The notes beneath the pieces are model-generated. The model had not been told where the DNA came from. It saw nothing but the letters and a program-made list of their open reading frames with translations, and searched no databases. The position numbers and the translations under genes were made by a program. This document shows positions 19,392 to 29,999 of a DNA stretch of 64,000 nt, in pieces (the stretch's first letter is position 1; every line of letters starts with the position of its first letter). Source of the DNA: Rhizodiscina lignyota (taxonomy: Eukaryota; Ascomycota; Dothideomycetes; Aulographales; Rhizodiscinaceae); NCBI GenBank assembly GCA_010015805.1, contig ML978125.1, positions 124,001 to 188,000 of the forward strand, in the 5' to 3' direction.

Positions 19392-20906
19392 ATGGCGCGC
19401 AGACAGAGCTCCATCCAGACGTTCGGACGCATATCGAAGGTGAATGCCGAGTCTCCTGCAACGAAGAAACGAAAAGCGAGCTCCGAATCGCCGAGTGAAG
19501 TTGTGGACGTTGTCGCGCCGCAAGAGCGTAAGAAGCGCTGTGTCGACGAACGCAGCCCCCAGACGCCAATTGAGACCCCGACAAAGGCGATCAGCCGCAA
19601 GCTTGCCGGACTTGAGCTTGAGCGGCGCGAATCGACAGCAGCCGCGAAGAGAAAATCGAGGAGTCTTGCGAAGATTGTGAGGTTTGGAGATACGCCGCCG
19701 ACGAGTCCGTCTCCGCAGGATCTGGAGCAGCAACTTGGCGACTTGAAAAAAGAAGAACAAAGGCAGACCCTTCCGCAGGAGCTGCAAGACCTCATAGCTC
19801 TGAATTCGTCTTTGCTCACTGCGCTGGCGCTTCACTACGCACATCATGGCACAGCTTCACCTCTCAACGTTCGACAGTTGATACCGTCTATGACGAAGAT
19901 ATGGGGCAAGCGAAAGGTCGATTCTGTTGATATCAAACGGTGTCTGGGCCTCTTACAATCAACTCCTCAGCGAAAGGAAGCTACAACCCCGTTCCAATTG
20001 TTCGACTACGGTCACAACAAGATCTGTATCGAGCTGCAGGGTAGTGGGAACAAATCCATTCTTGGATCACGATTCGATCACGACCAACAGACTCGGCTAT
20101 TTGATCAGCGCCTGGAAGACGCTTGGAAGAAGCATTGTTTGTCGGCGCAAGGCGAAGATGACGCCGCTACATTCATCGAGGGACTCCCTCTTGCGGTTGT
20201 AAGCATTTCACCCACGGCGGCCAAAACAGTGCAGGTGATATCACTCGCACGGGGACAGAAGCGTCTGGAAGAAGTTCTTGGTAGTCGCGACGATGGTGAT
20301 GATAACTCTTCGAATCACAAGCCGAGCAAGAGGCGAAGAATGCAAAAGACAGATTCGACTGAGGCAAAATCTACGGAGACATCTTCAACGGTTCCAGCCA
20401 AGGTCGACACAGCCAATGGTCCCAAGCCGGTGCCACAGAGCAAGCCATCCCCTTCACCAACACTGTCCACGCAGTCTGAGTCTATGCCAACAGCATCCTC
20501 ACGCTCAACATCGCTCCTCGCGCGAATCCTCGAAAAGCAATCTCTCAATTCCAGCCTCCCCACTGCTTCAACGAAAGCCGAAATCGCCCGCCTCGCCGCC
20601 CTCCAGCGCGTTTCCGACGTCTCCTCAATCCTCGACCTTCTCGTTGCCGCCAAAGGTTCCGGTCCACGCGCATCGTTCTCCTTAACGACATTAGTGCAGA
20701 GTGTGCAGGGCAGCGTGCGGAGTCCGCTGGGGAAGACTGAAGTCGAGGGCGTGCTGAGGGTGATGGAGCAGGAGGGCGCTGCCGGGGAGGGGTATGTTAA
20801 GATATTGAAGATGGGAAGTGTGCAGGGCGTTGTTGTTGATGTTGGGAGGAAGGTTGGACGGGACGAGATGAGAAGGAGGGTTGCGGCTGCTGGAGGGAAG
20901 AGATAG
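19392..20906 (+). CDS. cdt1: DNA replication licensing factor Cdt1
   Basis: Intronless, 504 residues, ATG at 19392. The N-terminus has a PIP-box-like motif (Q5-x-x-I8-x-x-F11), as in Cdt1 proteins that are degraded on chromatin-bound PCNA, although the usual second aromatic residue is Gly here. A Lys/Arg/Ser/Pro-rich disordered stretch follows. A folded middle (about 110-290: LPQELQDLIALNSSLLTALA to a DFD-like catalytically dead region with FRDHDQ-type motifs) fits the central winged-helix domain. A C-terminal winged helix (about 375-500: SLLARILEKQ, AALQRVSDVSSILDLL, GKTEVEGVLRVMEQE, GYVKILKMGSVQGVVV) matches the MCM-binding domain of fungal Cdt1. Cdt1 loads MCM2-7 at origins with ORC and Cdc6 in the nucleus. 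Confidence 0.78.
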   Translation: MARRQSSIQTFGRISKVNAESPATKKRKASSESPSEVVDVVAPQERKKRCVDERSPQTPIETPTKAISRKLAGLELERRESTAAAKRKSRSLAKIVRFGDTPPTSPSPQDLEQQLGDLKKEEQRQTLPQELQDLIALNSSLLTALALHYAHHGTASPLNVRQLIPSMTKIWGKRKVDSVDIKRCLGLLQSTPQRKEATTPFQLFDYGHNKICIELQGSGNKSILGSRFDHDQQTRLFDQRLEDAWKKHCLSAQGEDDAATFIEGLPLAVVSISPTAAKTVQVISLARGQKRLEEVLGSRDDGDDNSSNHKPSKRRRMQKTDSTEAKSTETSSTVPAKVDTANGPKPVPQSKPSPSPTLSTQSESMPTASSRSTSLLARILEKQSLNSSLPTASTKAEIARLAALQRVSDVSSILDLLVAAKGSGPRASFSLTTLVQSVQGSVRSPLGKTEVEGVLRVMEQEGAAGEGYVKILKMGSVQGVVVDVGRKVGRDEMRRRVAAAGGKR

Positions 20907-21642
20907 AGCCAGAAGAACTCGTGCATAGAGAGACTGGATTGCTTTTGCTGAACGACTAATGAACGCTGCTCACGTGGACGGATGATGTAGTGATGGAGGT
21001 TGCATAGCGAAGCGGAATAGACTGTCAAAAGACAAAGTTTTGTAGACAAGATGCATATGTACAGGGCTGGAGTAAAGGAGTTCATTTGACTATGAAGAAA
21101 TAGAGAATGCAACTCGACCTTAAACAGCGCTGTCAAAAATGGCCTTTCCTTTCCGCATCAGTTATGCAAGTCAGTTCTAGCAGACTTGTTTAGTCCGATG
21201 AACTTAAAGAGAGTAATACGTATGACGCCTCCGACGCTGTGTGAAGAGCCTCATATTCCCCAAGTCAATTTGTCTCTTTAAGTTTAGCATCGCTGTGCGA
21301 GCGAGCAAATGTTCAATTACACTCGGAGTCTCCTTGCGAGTATTCGACTTGCTTGAGAAACTCGATGGATTCGAATATAGTAGTGAGCTTGACCACTTGT
21401 GCTCTGTGTGGAAATCTCCCAATCTCAAGTCATTCAATCTCTTCGACCAAGCGCTGTTAACGAACAAGCATACACTCGATTGCTATGGAGAGTATCTGTG
21501 TTCGTTTGCCGCAAGCAAGCAAATTTGTATGACGAACCTTCGTCTTCATATCCGTGTCCCAGCGCCGTCGCCATGCAATAGCCATGAGAATATAAATGCA
21601 CGAGCCGCAAAATCAAGTTACTATCTACCACAAGAGCCTCCT
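20907..21642. other. Convergent intergenic region between cdt1 and utp15
   Basis: About 735 bp between two gene ends. Two longer frames (21241-21900 plus, 21204-21467 minus) have no family character, and the first overlaps the utp15 3' exon in antisense. Probably 3' UTRs only. Confidence 0.35.
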
Positions 21643-23353
21643 TCAACCACCCGCACCCAACATCTCAATCATACCCAACGTACTCCACGCCTGCTGGCTC
21701 AGCTCCACATTCTTCCTCACCCTCTCATGCAATACCCTAATCGCGTGGTCGACCTCAGGGCTTTGGCCCATGTGCTCGGAATACAGGTCCAACACGAGAC
21801 AACCAATGTCTGTCGTCAACTTGGCGCATCGCGGGTCGTTGATCGCTCTGATGAGCCATTTGATGATTGGGAGAAGCGTGACTTCGTCTCTGCCCTTTAA
21901 TGCGGTACGCAGGGCAGAGCGGTGCTTGAGGGCAGTGAGGAGGGTGAGTTGGGCTTGACGGTTGTTGTTCTGTGATGTGTCAATTCATGGGGATGGGATG
22001 GTTGTGAGGAAGGGCAGCAAATACCTCAAGGACAATATCAAGAGCCTTTTCATACATGCCCTGCCGCAGCGCCTTCTCCCACGGTGCGTGGTGCTTGAGA
22101 TTGTTGAGCCTGCCTCGTGCGTTTCCGTCAATGACGATGTCCGCTCCTTCACCTGTGTAATCCTTCCCTCTCATGTTCCTCTCCCACATCTTGCCTTTCT
22201 TCCGCCGTCGGCTGCTCTTCTTCATGTCATACTCCTCGATCCGCCCTTCGACAAGCGCCTGCATCTCTTTCTCCTTCTCTTTCGCCTGCGCCTTCTGCTG
22301 CCCCGACAGGCGCGTCTTGATCGACAAGACGCCAGACTGCATACCCACGAGCAGGTGCTTATCTTCCTGGGCACTGCCCTCCGCCATCATGCCCAACGAC
22401 AAGATGGGAGAGCGGTACTTCGATCCCGCGACGACTTTCCAACTCGTTGTCTCGAAGACCTTCACGTGTCCGTCCAGACCGCCTGTCAGGACTCTCGAGC
22501 CGTGGCTCGCGAGCGCTAGGCTAGTTACTGTCTTCTGATGATTCCTGAGCAGTTCTAAAGGCCGCGCAGCAACCAGATCCAGCACTGCGACCGTGCTGTC
22601 CGCGCTCGCGAGCAGCGTGGTGCCCATCGGCATCGGCAAGACGGCTTCCACAGGGGCTGCCATTGCGAATGTCATCACGTTGCCTCTGCTCTTGCCCTCT
22701 CCGACTCTTGCATCCCACAGCCGCACTGTCTTGTCATAGCTGCCACTCGCTATCATCGCCGCATCAGAACCTCCTGCGCTAGTCATCCACTCCCCCGCCC
22801 TCACATAGTCCCCATGTCCCCAAAACTCTCTCACGCTCTTCTCTTCTGTCAAATCCCACAGCCTAACCCCCTGATCGTCCCCACAGCTCATCAAATCCGT
22901 CAGTGGGCCGTTCTGTCGCCATCTCGTCACCCACACAGGCTGTTTCCGCTCGCGCCACGTCTTCAGCACTGCTCTTGAAGAGGTGTCGAATACTTGAATC
23001 AATCCACTGTCGCTGCCCGCTACGACGACCCGTCCGTCACGCCGGATGTGCGCACTGCGAGCGGTGTTGCCGGCGTCGAAGCGCGTGATGTTCTTGAGCG
23101 GTTTGCGCGTGCGCGAGGAGAAGATTTGGAGAAGGGAGCCCGATGTGACGGCAAATGTGTCGAGCGCATTTTGCGAAGGGAGAGAGGATGAGGGCACTAT
23201 TTGTGGTGTGGTTATGCTGGTGATGGGGTTCGAGTGGTGCGACGGGATTTGGAGCTGGGATGAGAAGCGCGCCCAGTACCTTTGATCGGGGGTGGTGGGT
23301 GCTGGCCCGGCTGCGAGCCTCAGAGGTTGTAGAGGTTGGACTTCTGCGGCCAT
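21643..23353 (-). CDS. utp15: U3 snoRNP-associated WD-repeat protein Utp15
   Basis: Two exons, 22025-23353 and 21643-21969, with a 55-bp intron (GTATTT..CACAG, phase 0) give 551 residues, near the ~510-560 of fungal Utp15. Residues ~40-350 hold WD40 repeats with GD/WD endings such as SGLIQVFDTSSRAV, GVRLWDLTEE, KTVRLWDARV and GHVKVFETTSW. The C-terminus, YDMKKSSRRRKKGKMWERNM, then LNNLKHHAPWEKALRQGMYE, and in exon 2 the helical Utp15 domain (TLLTALKHRSALRTALKGRD, later CLVLDLYSEHMGQS), is specific to this family. Utp15 belongs to the t-UTP/UtpA part of the small-subunit processome and acts in the nucleolus in 18S rRNA maturation and rDNA transcription. Without the intron the last 108 residues would be lost. 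Confidence 0.92.
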
Positions 23354-23690
23354 TGTTGAGGTTGTAAGAGAGAGAGGGTTGTTGCAGGGGTGGTGAATTG
23401 ATCTTGGTGGTCAGGATTGCGGAGGCCGATATAAATTTTGGCGGTGACGTCGGGAAAAATTGCCGATGTGAGATTGGGCAGGATCTACCGATAGAAGCAC
23501 GTGCGCCACACCTGTATGAGATTTGCTTGACATGCCAAATTTATTTTCCATGCCGAGTATGCATATATACAGTTGCAGTTTTCAAATGAGTCTACTAACG
23601 AATATAGTTGCCCGTTTCATTGTATACTATCTTCCCTATGATGCTACCTGCCGACGTTGGAATAAATCACAGCTCCCGCCAAACCGCTCT
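23354..23690. promoter_or_regulatory. utp15 upstream region
   Basis: About 335 bp between the utp15 start and the 3' end of the flavoprotein gene, both on minus. No TATA box stands out and no gene is seen. Confidence 0.3.
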
Positions 23691-25328
23691 TTATATCTTC
23701 GATCTAGTATCCTTCGCTCTCACTATATGTTCCACGGCGAGGTAGCCGAACACAAGTCCTCGACAGACACTGAAGCCACTGTTGTACCCAGTGCCCATCA
23801 TACTCGGCGATGACACAACGCCAATAGCATATAACCCAGAGATGACATTGCCTGCAGTATCGAGAACTTGGCCATTAAGTCCAGTCCTCACACCTGCATT
23901 CCCAATACCAGTATTCAGAATGCGCCAATTCATGCCGAAGAAAGGCCCACGTTCGATCGGCCCTAACAACGAGGACGGCTTGTGTGATGGGTCGCCTAGA
24001 AATTTGACTGCCCAGTCATTCTCGCCCCGCTTGAAGTCTGGGTCCTTGCCTTCCTTGGCATATTTATTGAAGCGCTCGACACTGGCAACAAATGTATCTG
24101 CGTCAATATTGAGCTTAGAAGCTAGTTCACGCAAACTCGGCGCCGTCGAGACTTTCATCTCTCCTGGATAAGGCTGTCCGGGTCCAGCTGGTGGAAGCCC
24201 GTACTTCTGATGGTGATCCTCATCCCAAACCAGAAAGAAAGGATTCGTCCCTTTTCCTGTGGCGATAGCAGTAACAACTGACCGGTAGTAAGAGTCGTCA
24301 CAAAAGCGCTTCCCCGTTGAATCTACAAGCATCGAGTGCGGCCACCCCATTGTTGACGCCCCGTATCGGAAGCCCAGGTCGTCTTGGTGTGGCGAAGCCA
24401 TCCGATAACCAGGGATGTGCATGGCTCTATCGATAGGCATTTTGACAATGTCAGCTCCTATCTCTCTTGCCATCAAATGCCCGTCGCCACGAATACCCGG
24501 CGGAGCCACGGACCCAGTCTCTTCTCGCCGCATCTCCGAATACTGATTGACCAAGTCGAAGTTCCAGTCGTACGAGCCTGTCGCAAGAATCACGGTGCCG
24601 TTGAAGGTGGTACGGCCATCAGAAGTCTTGCATTCGATTCCAGTAACAGCGTCATTATTTCTAACCAACTTGATGCCGCGGTGGCCCGTTAGGATTGGAA
24701 CACCCCGCCGCCTCAAACCGACTAGTAAGTGTGCAGCTACACCGGTACCCATAGTCAGAACATCTTCAGCCTGACGTTGGGCGATCAGAGCGTCAAGTTT
24801 GTTAATATCACCGCCGATGCCAAATATCTCGGCATACGTCGGACCGGGCGGGTGGTGAGGACTGTATAAGAGTTTGGGCCGAAGCTCCCCCAGGGCAGCG
24901 CCATCTAGGGGTGCTGCAGCGAGATACCGTCCTGAGCTCTTTGAACCCGCCACTTGGGGATAGTAGTAATCCGGAAAATCACGGATTAATTCCCACTTCA
25001 TGGCCTGGCATCGTTCTAAATCTTCCAAGACCCGTGGTGCTTCAGTGATCCATTGCTCCAACAACTGCTCGTCCAACTTGCTGGGGTCATCGTTGAGTGC
25101 TTTGACATATGCGCGTGTCTCCTCAAGGGTGTCTTCGATACCTTCGCGGATCATCAAATGATTCTTTCCCACCCAAACTTGGCCTGCTGAAAAAGCCGAT
25201 GAACCTCCAACCTTGTTATATGCTTCGAGAATGACGACGCGAAGTCCTAAATCATGCGCACGTATGGCAGCCGAAAGCCCGCTAGCACCGGAGCCAACTA
25301 CCACGACATCGTATTCGTTCTTCGTCAT
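23691..25328 (-). CDS. KstD-like FAD-dependent dehydrogenase
   Basis: Intronless, 545 residues, ATG at 25328. N-terminal FAD-binding Rossmann motif VVVVGSGASGLSAAIRAHD (GxGxxG at 12-17) with the ribose-binding Glu in VVILEAYNKVGGSSAFSAG. A substrate domain follows, then the C-terminal flavin-closing segment LYAIGVVSSPSMMGTGYNSG..SVCRGLVFGYLA. This is the FAD_binding_2 family (PF00890), which includes fumarate reductase flavoproteins and 3-ketosteroid delta-1-dehydrogenases. The overall length and GTGYNSG near the end favour the KstD-like branch, oxidising an alicyclic ketone; the substrate is unknown. No signal peptide. It is divergent from the hydrolase gene at 26134 over 805 bp. Confidence 0.87.
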   Translation of the reverse strand: MTKNEYDVVVVGSGASGLSAAIRAHDLGLRVVILEAYNKVGGSSAFSAGQVWVGKNHLMIREGIEDTLEETRAYVKALNDDPSKLDEQLLEQWITEAPRVLEDLERCQAMKWELIRDFPDYYYPQVAGSKSSGRYLAAAPLDGAALGELRPKLLYSPHHPPGPTYAEIFGIGGDINKLDALIAQRQAEDVLTMGTGVAAHLLVGLRRRGVPILTGHRGIKLVRNNDAVTGIECKTSDGRTTFNGTVILATGSYDWNFDLVNQYSEMRREETGSVAPPGIRGDGHLMAREIGADIVKMPIDRAMHIPGYRMASPHQDDLGFRYGASTMGWPHSMLVDSTGKRFCDDSYYRSVVTAIATGKGTNPFFLVWDEDHHQKYGLPPAGPGQPYPGEMKVSTAPSLRELASKLNIDADTFVASVERFNKYAKEGKDPDFKRGENDWAVKFLGDPSHKPSSLLGPIERGPFFGMNWRILNTGIGNAGVRTGLNGQVLDTAGNVISGLYAIGVVSSPSMMGTGYNSGFSVCRGLVFGYLAVEHIVRAKDTRSKI

Positions 25329-26133
25329 GGCTGATCAAGTACTCAATTCGCTGGTTGCTAGAAAGAGATTGGCCCGTTTGTATGAGCTTGGTAAAGCGTA
25401 ATGTAGTGATGACGCGACCGCTTAGAGTTCTAAAATTCAAACAGAGTGCGCAACAGAAAACATAGACACGGGCTAGCTGTATTCCGAGACTGAAATATTA
25501 GAGAAGGGGAACCAAATGACCACATATAACTTATAAGAGCATTCTAATTTCGAGCTTCTTTGATGCCGTTAGCTCGGATAACGCAAGCATAAGATATTCC
25601 AGGTGCGAGCAGAGGCATGGCGGGCTGGACGAGAGGTTCTCTGTTTAACATTTCACATAGCTGGCGCCATATGGCGTACACGTAAGGCGTACAGGATGAT
25701 TTCCTGCCCTGCTCTGCTGTTTTCCCAACTGTTTGGGGTCAAATGCTGGGAAGGAGGTTTGATTTTCTTCCCCTCGAAGAGTCTTGGCATTATCACGTGA
25801 ACTCTCAGGATAGCGAAAAGTCAAACTAAGATAAAATCGAAAGAATTAAAAGGTAAATGATACCTTGAGGTGCTGGTAGAGCCTTTGTTTTAAAGGCAAC
25901 AGCTAATGAACAAGGAAGTGCAAATAGGGGTGGAGGGGCATGGATTTGTCCTTGAACACGTGTATATGAATGAGCAATATGACGCTAACTGAGTTTGGAA
26001 ATGGGGTTGGTGATACCTGGTCATTGGAATCACAATGATCTTTCTTTACCCATTCCTGTTTCAGCGGCCTCATTCGAAGTCTCAGTTATCTATCCGACAT
26101 CTACTAGGCCATATTCCACATCACCTCTTTGCA
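25329..26133. promoter_or_regulatory. Divergent promoter of KstD-like gene and hydrolase gene
   Basis: 805 bp between two divergent ATGs, so both may share control. AT-rich overall. The small frames inside have no family features. Confidence 0.35.
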
Positions 26134-27283
26134 ATGACCCAGGCTAGAACAGAAGCATCGCGCTTAGGATATGAGCACTCGGCAGCATATGACTCCGGTT
26201 TTCTTCCGGTAGGTGACATCCACAAGCTTTGGTATGAGCAATACGGTCAACAGGGCGGGAAGCCAGGTAAGATTTTGGACCACACCCTTAGTAATAACAC
26301 GATTCCGTATGCTCAGCCATCACTCCGTAGTCATATTCCTCCACGGTGGCCCAGGAGGAAAGACAACAATCCAGAACACCGCATTCTTCAATCCCGCCGT
26401 CTACCGTGTCGTCCTTCTTGACCAACGCGGTTGCGGAAAGTCTACGCCACCGGCAGATCTCCGTGAGAACACGTCCCATCATCTTGTGTCTGACATAGAA
26501 GCGTTGCGAAAGCACCTTCAAATTCCGAAGTGGCACCTTGTCTTTGGCGGCTCGTGGGGATCATGCCTCTCTCTTCTATATGCCCAGACGCATCCCGAAG
26601 CAGTTGGCTCGCTTGTCATCCGCGGTATTTTTACCGTACGAAAAGCTGAGCTCGCTTGGTTCTACGAGGGGGGCATCAGCCAGTTCTTTCCTCAGCAGTA
26701 TGATGCGTTCATAAATTTCCTGCCCGAGGACAAAAGAAGCGATGCCATGTCTGCCTACTACGCACTCATGACATCTGAAGATAAAGCGACGAGACTGTCG
26801 GCTGCTAGATCATGGAGCGAAATGGAGTTGTGTACAAGCAACCTATTCATTGACCAGGAAGGCCTCAAAAAGCTTGACGATGAAGTTTGGGTCCTTGCTC
26901 ATTCCAGAATAGAGGCCCACTACTTCAAACACGGCGCGTGGATAGAAGACGGGCAGCTATTAAAGACCGAAAATATTGACAAGATAAGACACATTCCAAG
27001 TTGAGTCTAAGCAGCATATGTATATCCGGCTATTCATTAACCATAACAGCTACAATCGTGCAAGGACGATACGATATGGTGTGCACGCCTCGGACGGCGT
27101 ATGATTTGCACAAGGCGTGGCCTGAATCGACTTTGATTTGGATTCCCGATGCCGGACATAGTGCTGAGGTAATTAGATCACCTCTCTTGAAGAATACCGC
27201 ACTGACACTTGCAAACACCATCACAGGAGCCAGGCACCAAGAAAACTCTGATCGAGATCTGTGATCAGTATGCTGAGCTGTGA
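26134..27283 (+). CDS. Prolyl aminopeptidase (proline iminopeptidase), alpha/beta hydrolase
   Basis: Four exons: 26134-26266, 26331-26999, 27050-27168, 27227-27283; introns of 64, 50 and 58 bp, all phase-consistent, give 325 residues, the usual length for MEROPS family S33. Oxyanion-hole motif HGGPGG at 49-54, nucleophile elbow GGSWGS with Ser119, Asp276 in VQGRYDMVC and His304 in DAGHSAE complete the triad; DQRGCGKSTP (75-84) is diagnostic for proline iminopeptidases. The C-terminus EPGTKKTLIEICDQYAEL only appears when the third intron is removed. It removes N-terminal proline from peptides, probably in the cytosol. The second intron has a weak donor (GTTGAG), but its removal restores the conserved IPTTIVQGRYD. 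Confidence 0.9.
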
Positions 27284-27470
27284 GGAAAACGTACGCTGTG
27301 AATAATTCTGCAGTATCTTTCCCTGCGAGAAGCGGAGGTTCGCAAGAATTCGCCTTGAGGACCGTAGAGCAATAGCTCAGACCCTCTCAAATCTGTGTAG
27401 CGAGAATACTCTGCCAGTGAGGCTGAGGCGCAGCGCATGCTACTGCACTGCCATAGCTTTGAGGTCTCTT

Positions 27471-28643
27471 TCAAGCCACCTGGCTCTTTGGCCATTCCAG
27501 AAATCTCTGCCACTGCTCATCCAGCGTCTCCGCAACGGTCGTAACTGTCCACTTTCCCCATCCTCCGATCCAAAAGAACTGCGAGCAATGATGCAAACAA
27601 ACCGCCCAGTGCGCCAGTATAATCATTGCAATTGGCTCCTGAGCCTCCAACGCTGTAAAATAACGTGTCGGGACCATTCCAGGCCAGAAAAGGACCACAG
27701 TCACAGCATTCGGAGTCCACATGAGCCGTCGATGCGTTCGCTTCATCTTCTCAATCGTCAAGATGTACATATCTCTTTTGCTCACATCTTCGAGAAGTTG
27801 AGCAACATGCTGTGCTAAGTAACCCAGAGAAGCCTCTGCTTCAGGAGCTGGTTGCTCCTCGCTCCAGAGTGCAACGACTCGCGCGCGGATGAATGGGCTG
27901 ATGTTCGAATCTGGACTAGTTTTCCAGCCCATGCGGTACAGTTTTACAACGCCATCAAAGAGACTGACTACTCGTTTCAGCTGCTGTAATTGGCTGCGAT
28001 CGTTGCTGTCCGTTTTCGAGGTGGCCAGCGGCACGGCAAAAGAGCAAGCGACAATTAGGCCAGCGCATGTCAGAGCTGGCTCGCAGTTATCCGTATTGAT
28101 GTCGCTCAATATTGGGCGGAACCTCTCCAAGGCTGAATTTTGGTGGTTCAAGGCCACATCGAGGTAAGTCTGCCTGATACTAGCATGATCGCTTCCAATT
28201 GCCGAGTGAAGAGCTGCAAATGCCAGGACGATGAAGTACAAGTAGTCATGAGAATGACTGAACTTGCGGATAGCAGAATCCCAATGGTGAAGGCCGTCTT
28301 CTTTAGATGCACCCGTAAGTATCGGAGAGACAGCTGTGATGTAGTGCTCGTATAGCTGCTTGTTGGCCTGGGGGGTTTTGTCAACAGCAGCAAGCACTTC
28401 CTTGGGAGGTGACTGCTCCGATCCCGCTATGGTTGGCGACGAACCCGAAGAGCTTCCTGCAACAATTGCAAGTTGGTATTGAAAAGGATTGTATGCAGAC
28501 CCCAGATGAGCATAGTTGCAATCTTGGTTCTTTGAGACGCATCTAGAACATCGCGGCTGCCCTTCATCGCACTAAGACGCCTGAAAATCAGCCCAGTCTA
28601 CGACGATGAACAGTACCTTAGAAAAGAAGTACGAAAATTCCAT
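27471..28643 (-). CDS. Zn2Cys6-type transcription factor with an incomplete zinc cluster
   Basis: Long exon 27471-28571 (minus) preceded by a likely 27-bp exon 28617-28643, linked by a 45-bp intron (GTACTG..TTAG); total 375 residues. The long exon opens with CDEGQPRCSRCVSKNQDCNY, the second half of a fungal Zn2Cys6 cluster, in which an intron right before CDE is common. The proposed first exon (MEFSYFFSK) lacks the usual first half (CxxCxxRKxKC), and I find none in the next ~400 bp upstream. The rest resembles the C-terminal region of fungal-specific regulators of the sterol-uptake-control type (YIVL-like helical text such as YLYFIVLAFAALHSAIGSDH). A TATA box 55 bp above the ATG supports the short start. 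It could be a truncated non-DNA-binding regulator or a gene that has lost its first exon. Confidence 0.65.
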
Positions 28644-29999
28644 AGAGGAAATGTCAGGAGGTGATCAGTACACCCCATAGCCTTAGCGCTTCTCCTGTAT
28701 ATAAGCGAGCACCTTGAGAGCTTCCTTCCTTCAATCAATCAACTCACATTGATCATTCGTGCTCTGATAGGAAAACTGCCGGACATGGCCGAAAATGCAC
28801 AAAGGAACTTGCCTTCACTCTTTTAGCTTTGCATTCTCGGCACCCGTGGTGGGAGTTGGTATGGGACCGTCTGGACGACATACTCTTGCAACATTGCCGT
28901 CAGAGGCATTTCTGCCCACTTATGGACTGCCCTTCAACACCTGTGGAACATTCACTGAACGTGTCCACACGCGTCAGCCTCAGTTGATGTCGAAGATGAG
29001 CGAAGGAATCTGCCGAGGAAACCCCGACGGCGACGGGCATCGGCGAGTTTGGATGAAGAGTTAGAGTCTCTTCTTCAGTGAGGATTACATTTATTTGAAC
29101 CTTGCAATCTTAAGAGGTACTAGCCTGCCCATATTGAATTGGACTTTCTCTAAAGCTTGAGCTTGTGTAGAGACGCAGAACTCGTCGTTACTGCAACCTT
29201 TGCAGCCTTCATGGGAAGTCGAATCTTTCCATCTTTCCCATAGAGAAATGTCAGACTCTGCGAAGCAGTACGACTTGATTAAGCTTCAGCCGAAGTATGT
29301 TGTACTGAGTTTTCAGTGGTACTCTCGATCGATCAAGCTGGAGAACGAGACTCGACCGTACAGCACCCTTTCAGCCGCACCCTAGCCTGCCGTTTCGTCA
29401 CCTTCGATTCAGGCGCAAGCTGCCTCATTCACACAGCAAGGAAGAGTCAATCTTTCATCATTCGTATACAATTATTCCTGCATGCAATCGATTTTTGGAT
29501 TCTTTGGATTCGATTGGAATGCTCTGAACAAAGGGTTCCGTTCTGCCACCAACCGATAGAGTACAAGGGTCCACACCCTTCGCCGCGGCAATGTTTCATT
29601 CCATACATTACCATCATAAGTTTAGCGACAAAAGTTCAAGCCGCCTAGGGGCCTGTCTTGTTATCTTGTTGCCATTGTCTTAGGGTCCTTGCTTTGCGTT
29701 GTCCCGCAGCTTGATGCTATCAAGTTGAGTACAGACTCGGGACTTTGTGACCGGAAATTGTCTTTGTACGGATTCGTCACGAATTCACGCCGCAAACGGT
29801 GCAAGACGCATCATGGATTCACCCAATCTTTCTCTTCTTTGTTCTTGCGGAATTGGTAGAGTTATAGCTAACACAGAACGTCACGAATTATGAGTTACCA
29901 GCCTCATGTCTCCTTTGCTCGAACATTTCTCAGGGCTTCCGGTATTCGTTCTCGACTACAATACGATACCGCTGACCTCCTCAGAGACGCTGTCTGAAT
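28644..29999. other. Intergenic between transcription-factor gene and CTD-motif gene
   Basis: About 1.36 kb between two divergent starts. Short frames at 28795-29064 and 29316-29648 (plus) have no recognisable features. I see no repeat or element ends. Confidence 0.35.
28698..28703 (-). promoter_or_regulatory. TATA-like box before the short start at 28643
   Basis: tatata (within gtatataag; minus strand cttatatac) lies about 55 bp upstream of the proposed ATG, the right place for a core promoter if transcription starts near 28670. It argues that the shortened gene is still transcribed from a promoter of its own. Confidence 0.4.

Noticed and set aside
20315-21136. 273-codon minus-strand frame over cdt1
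   Set aside because: Antisense to the Ser/Lys-rich cdt1 coding region; no motif.
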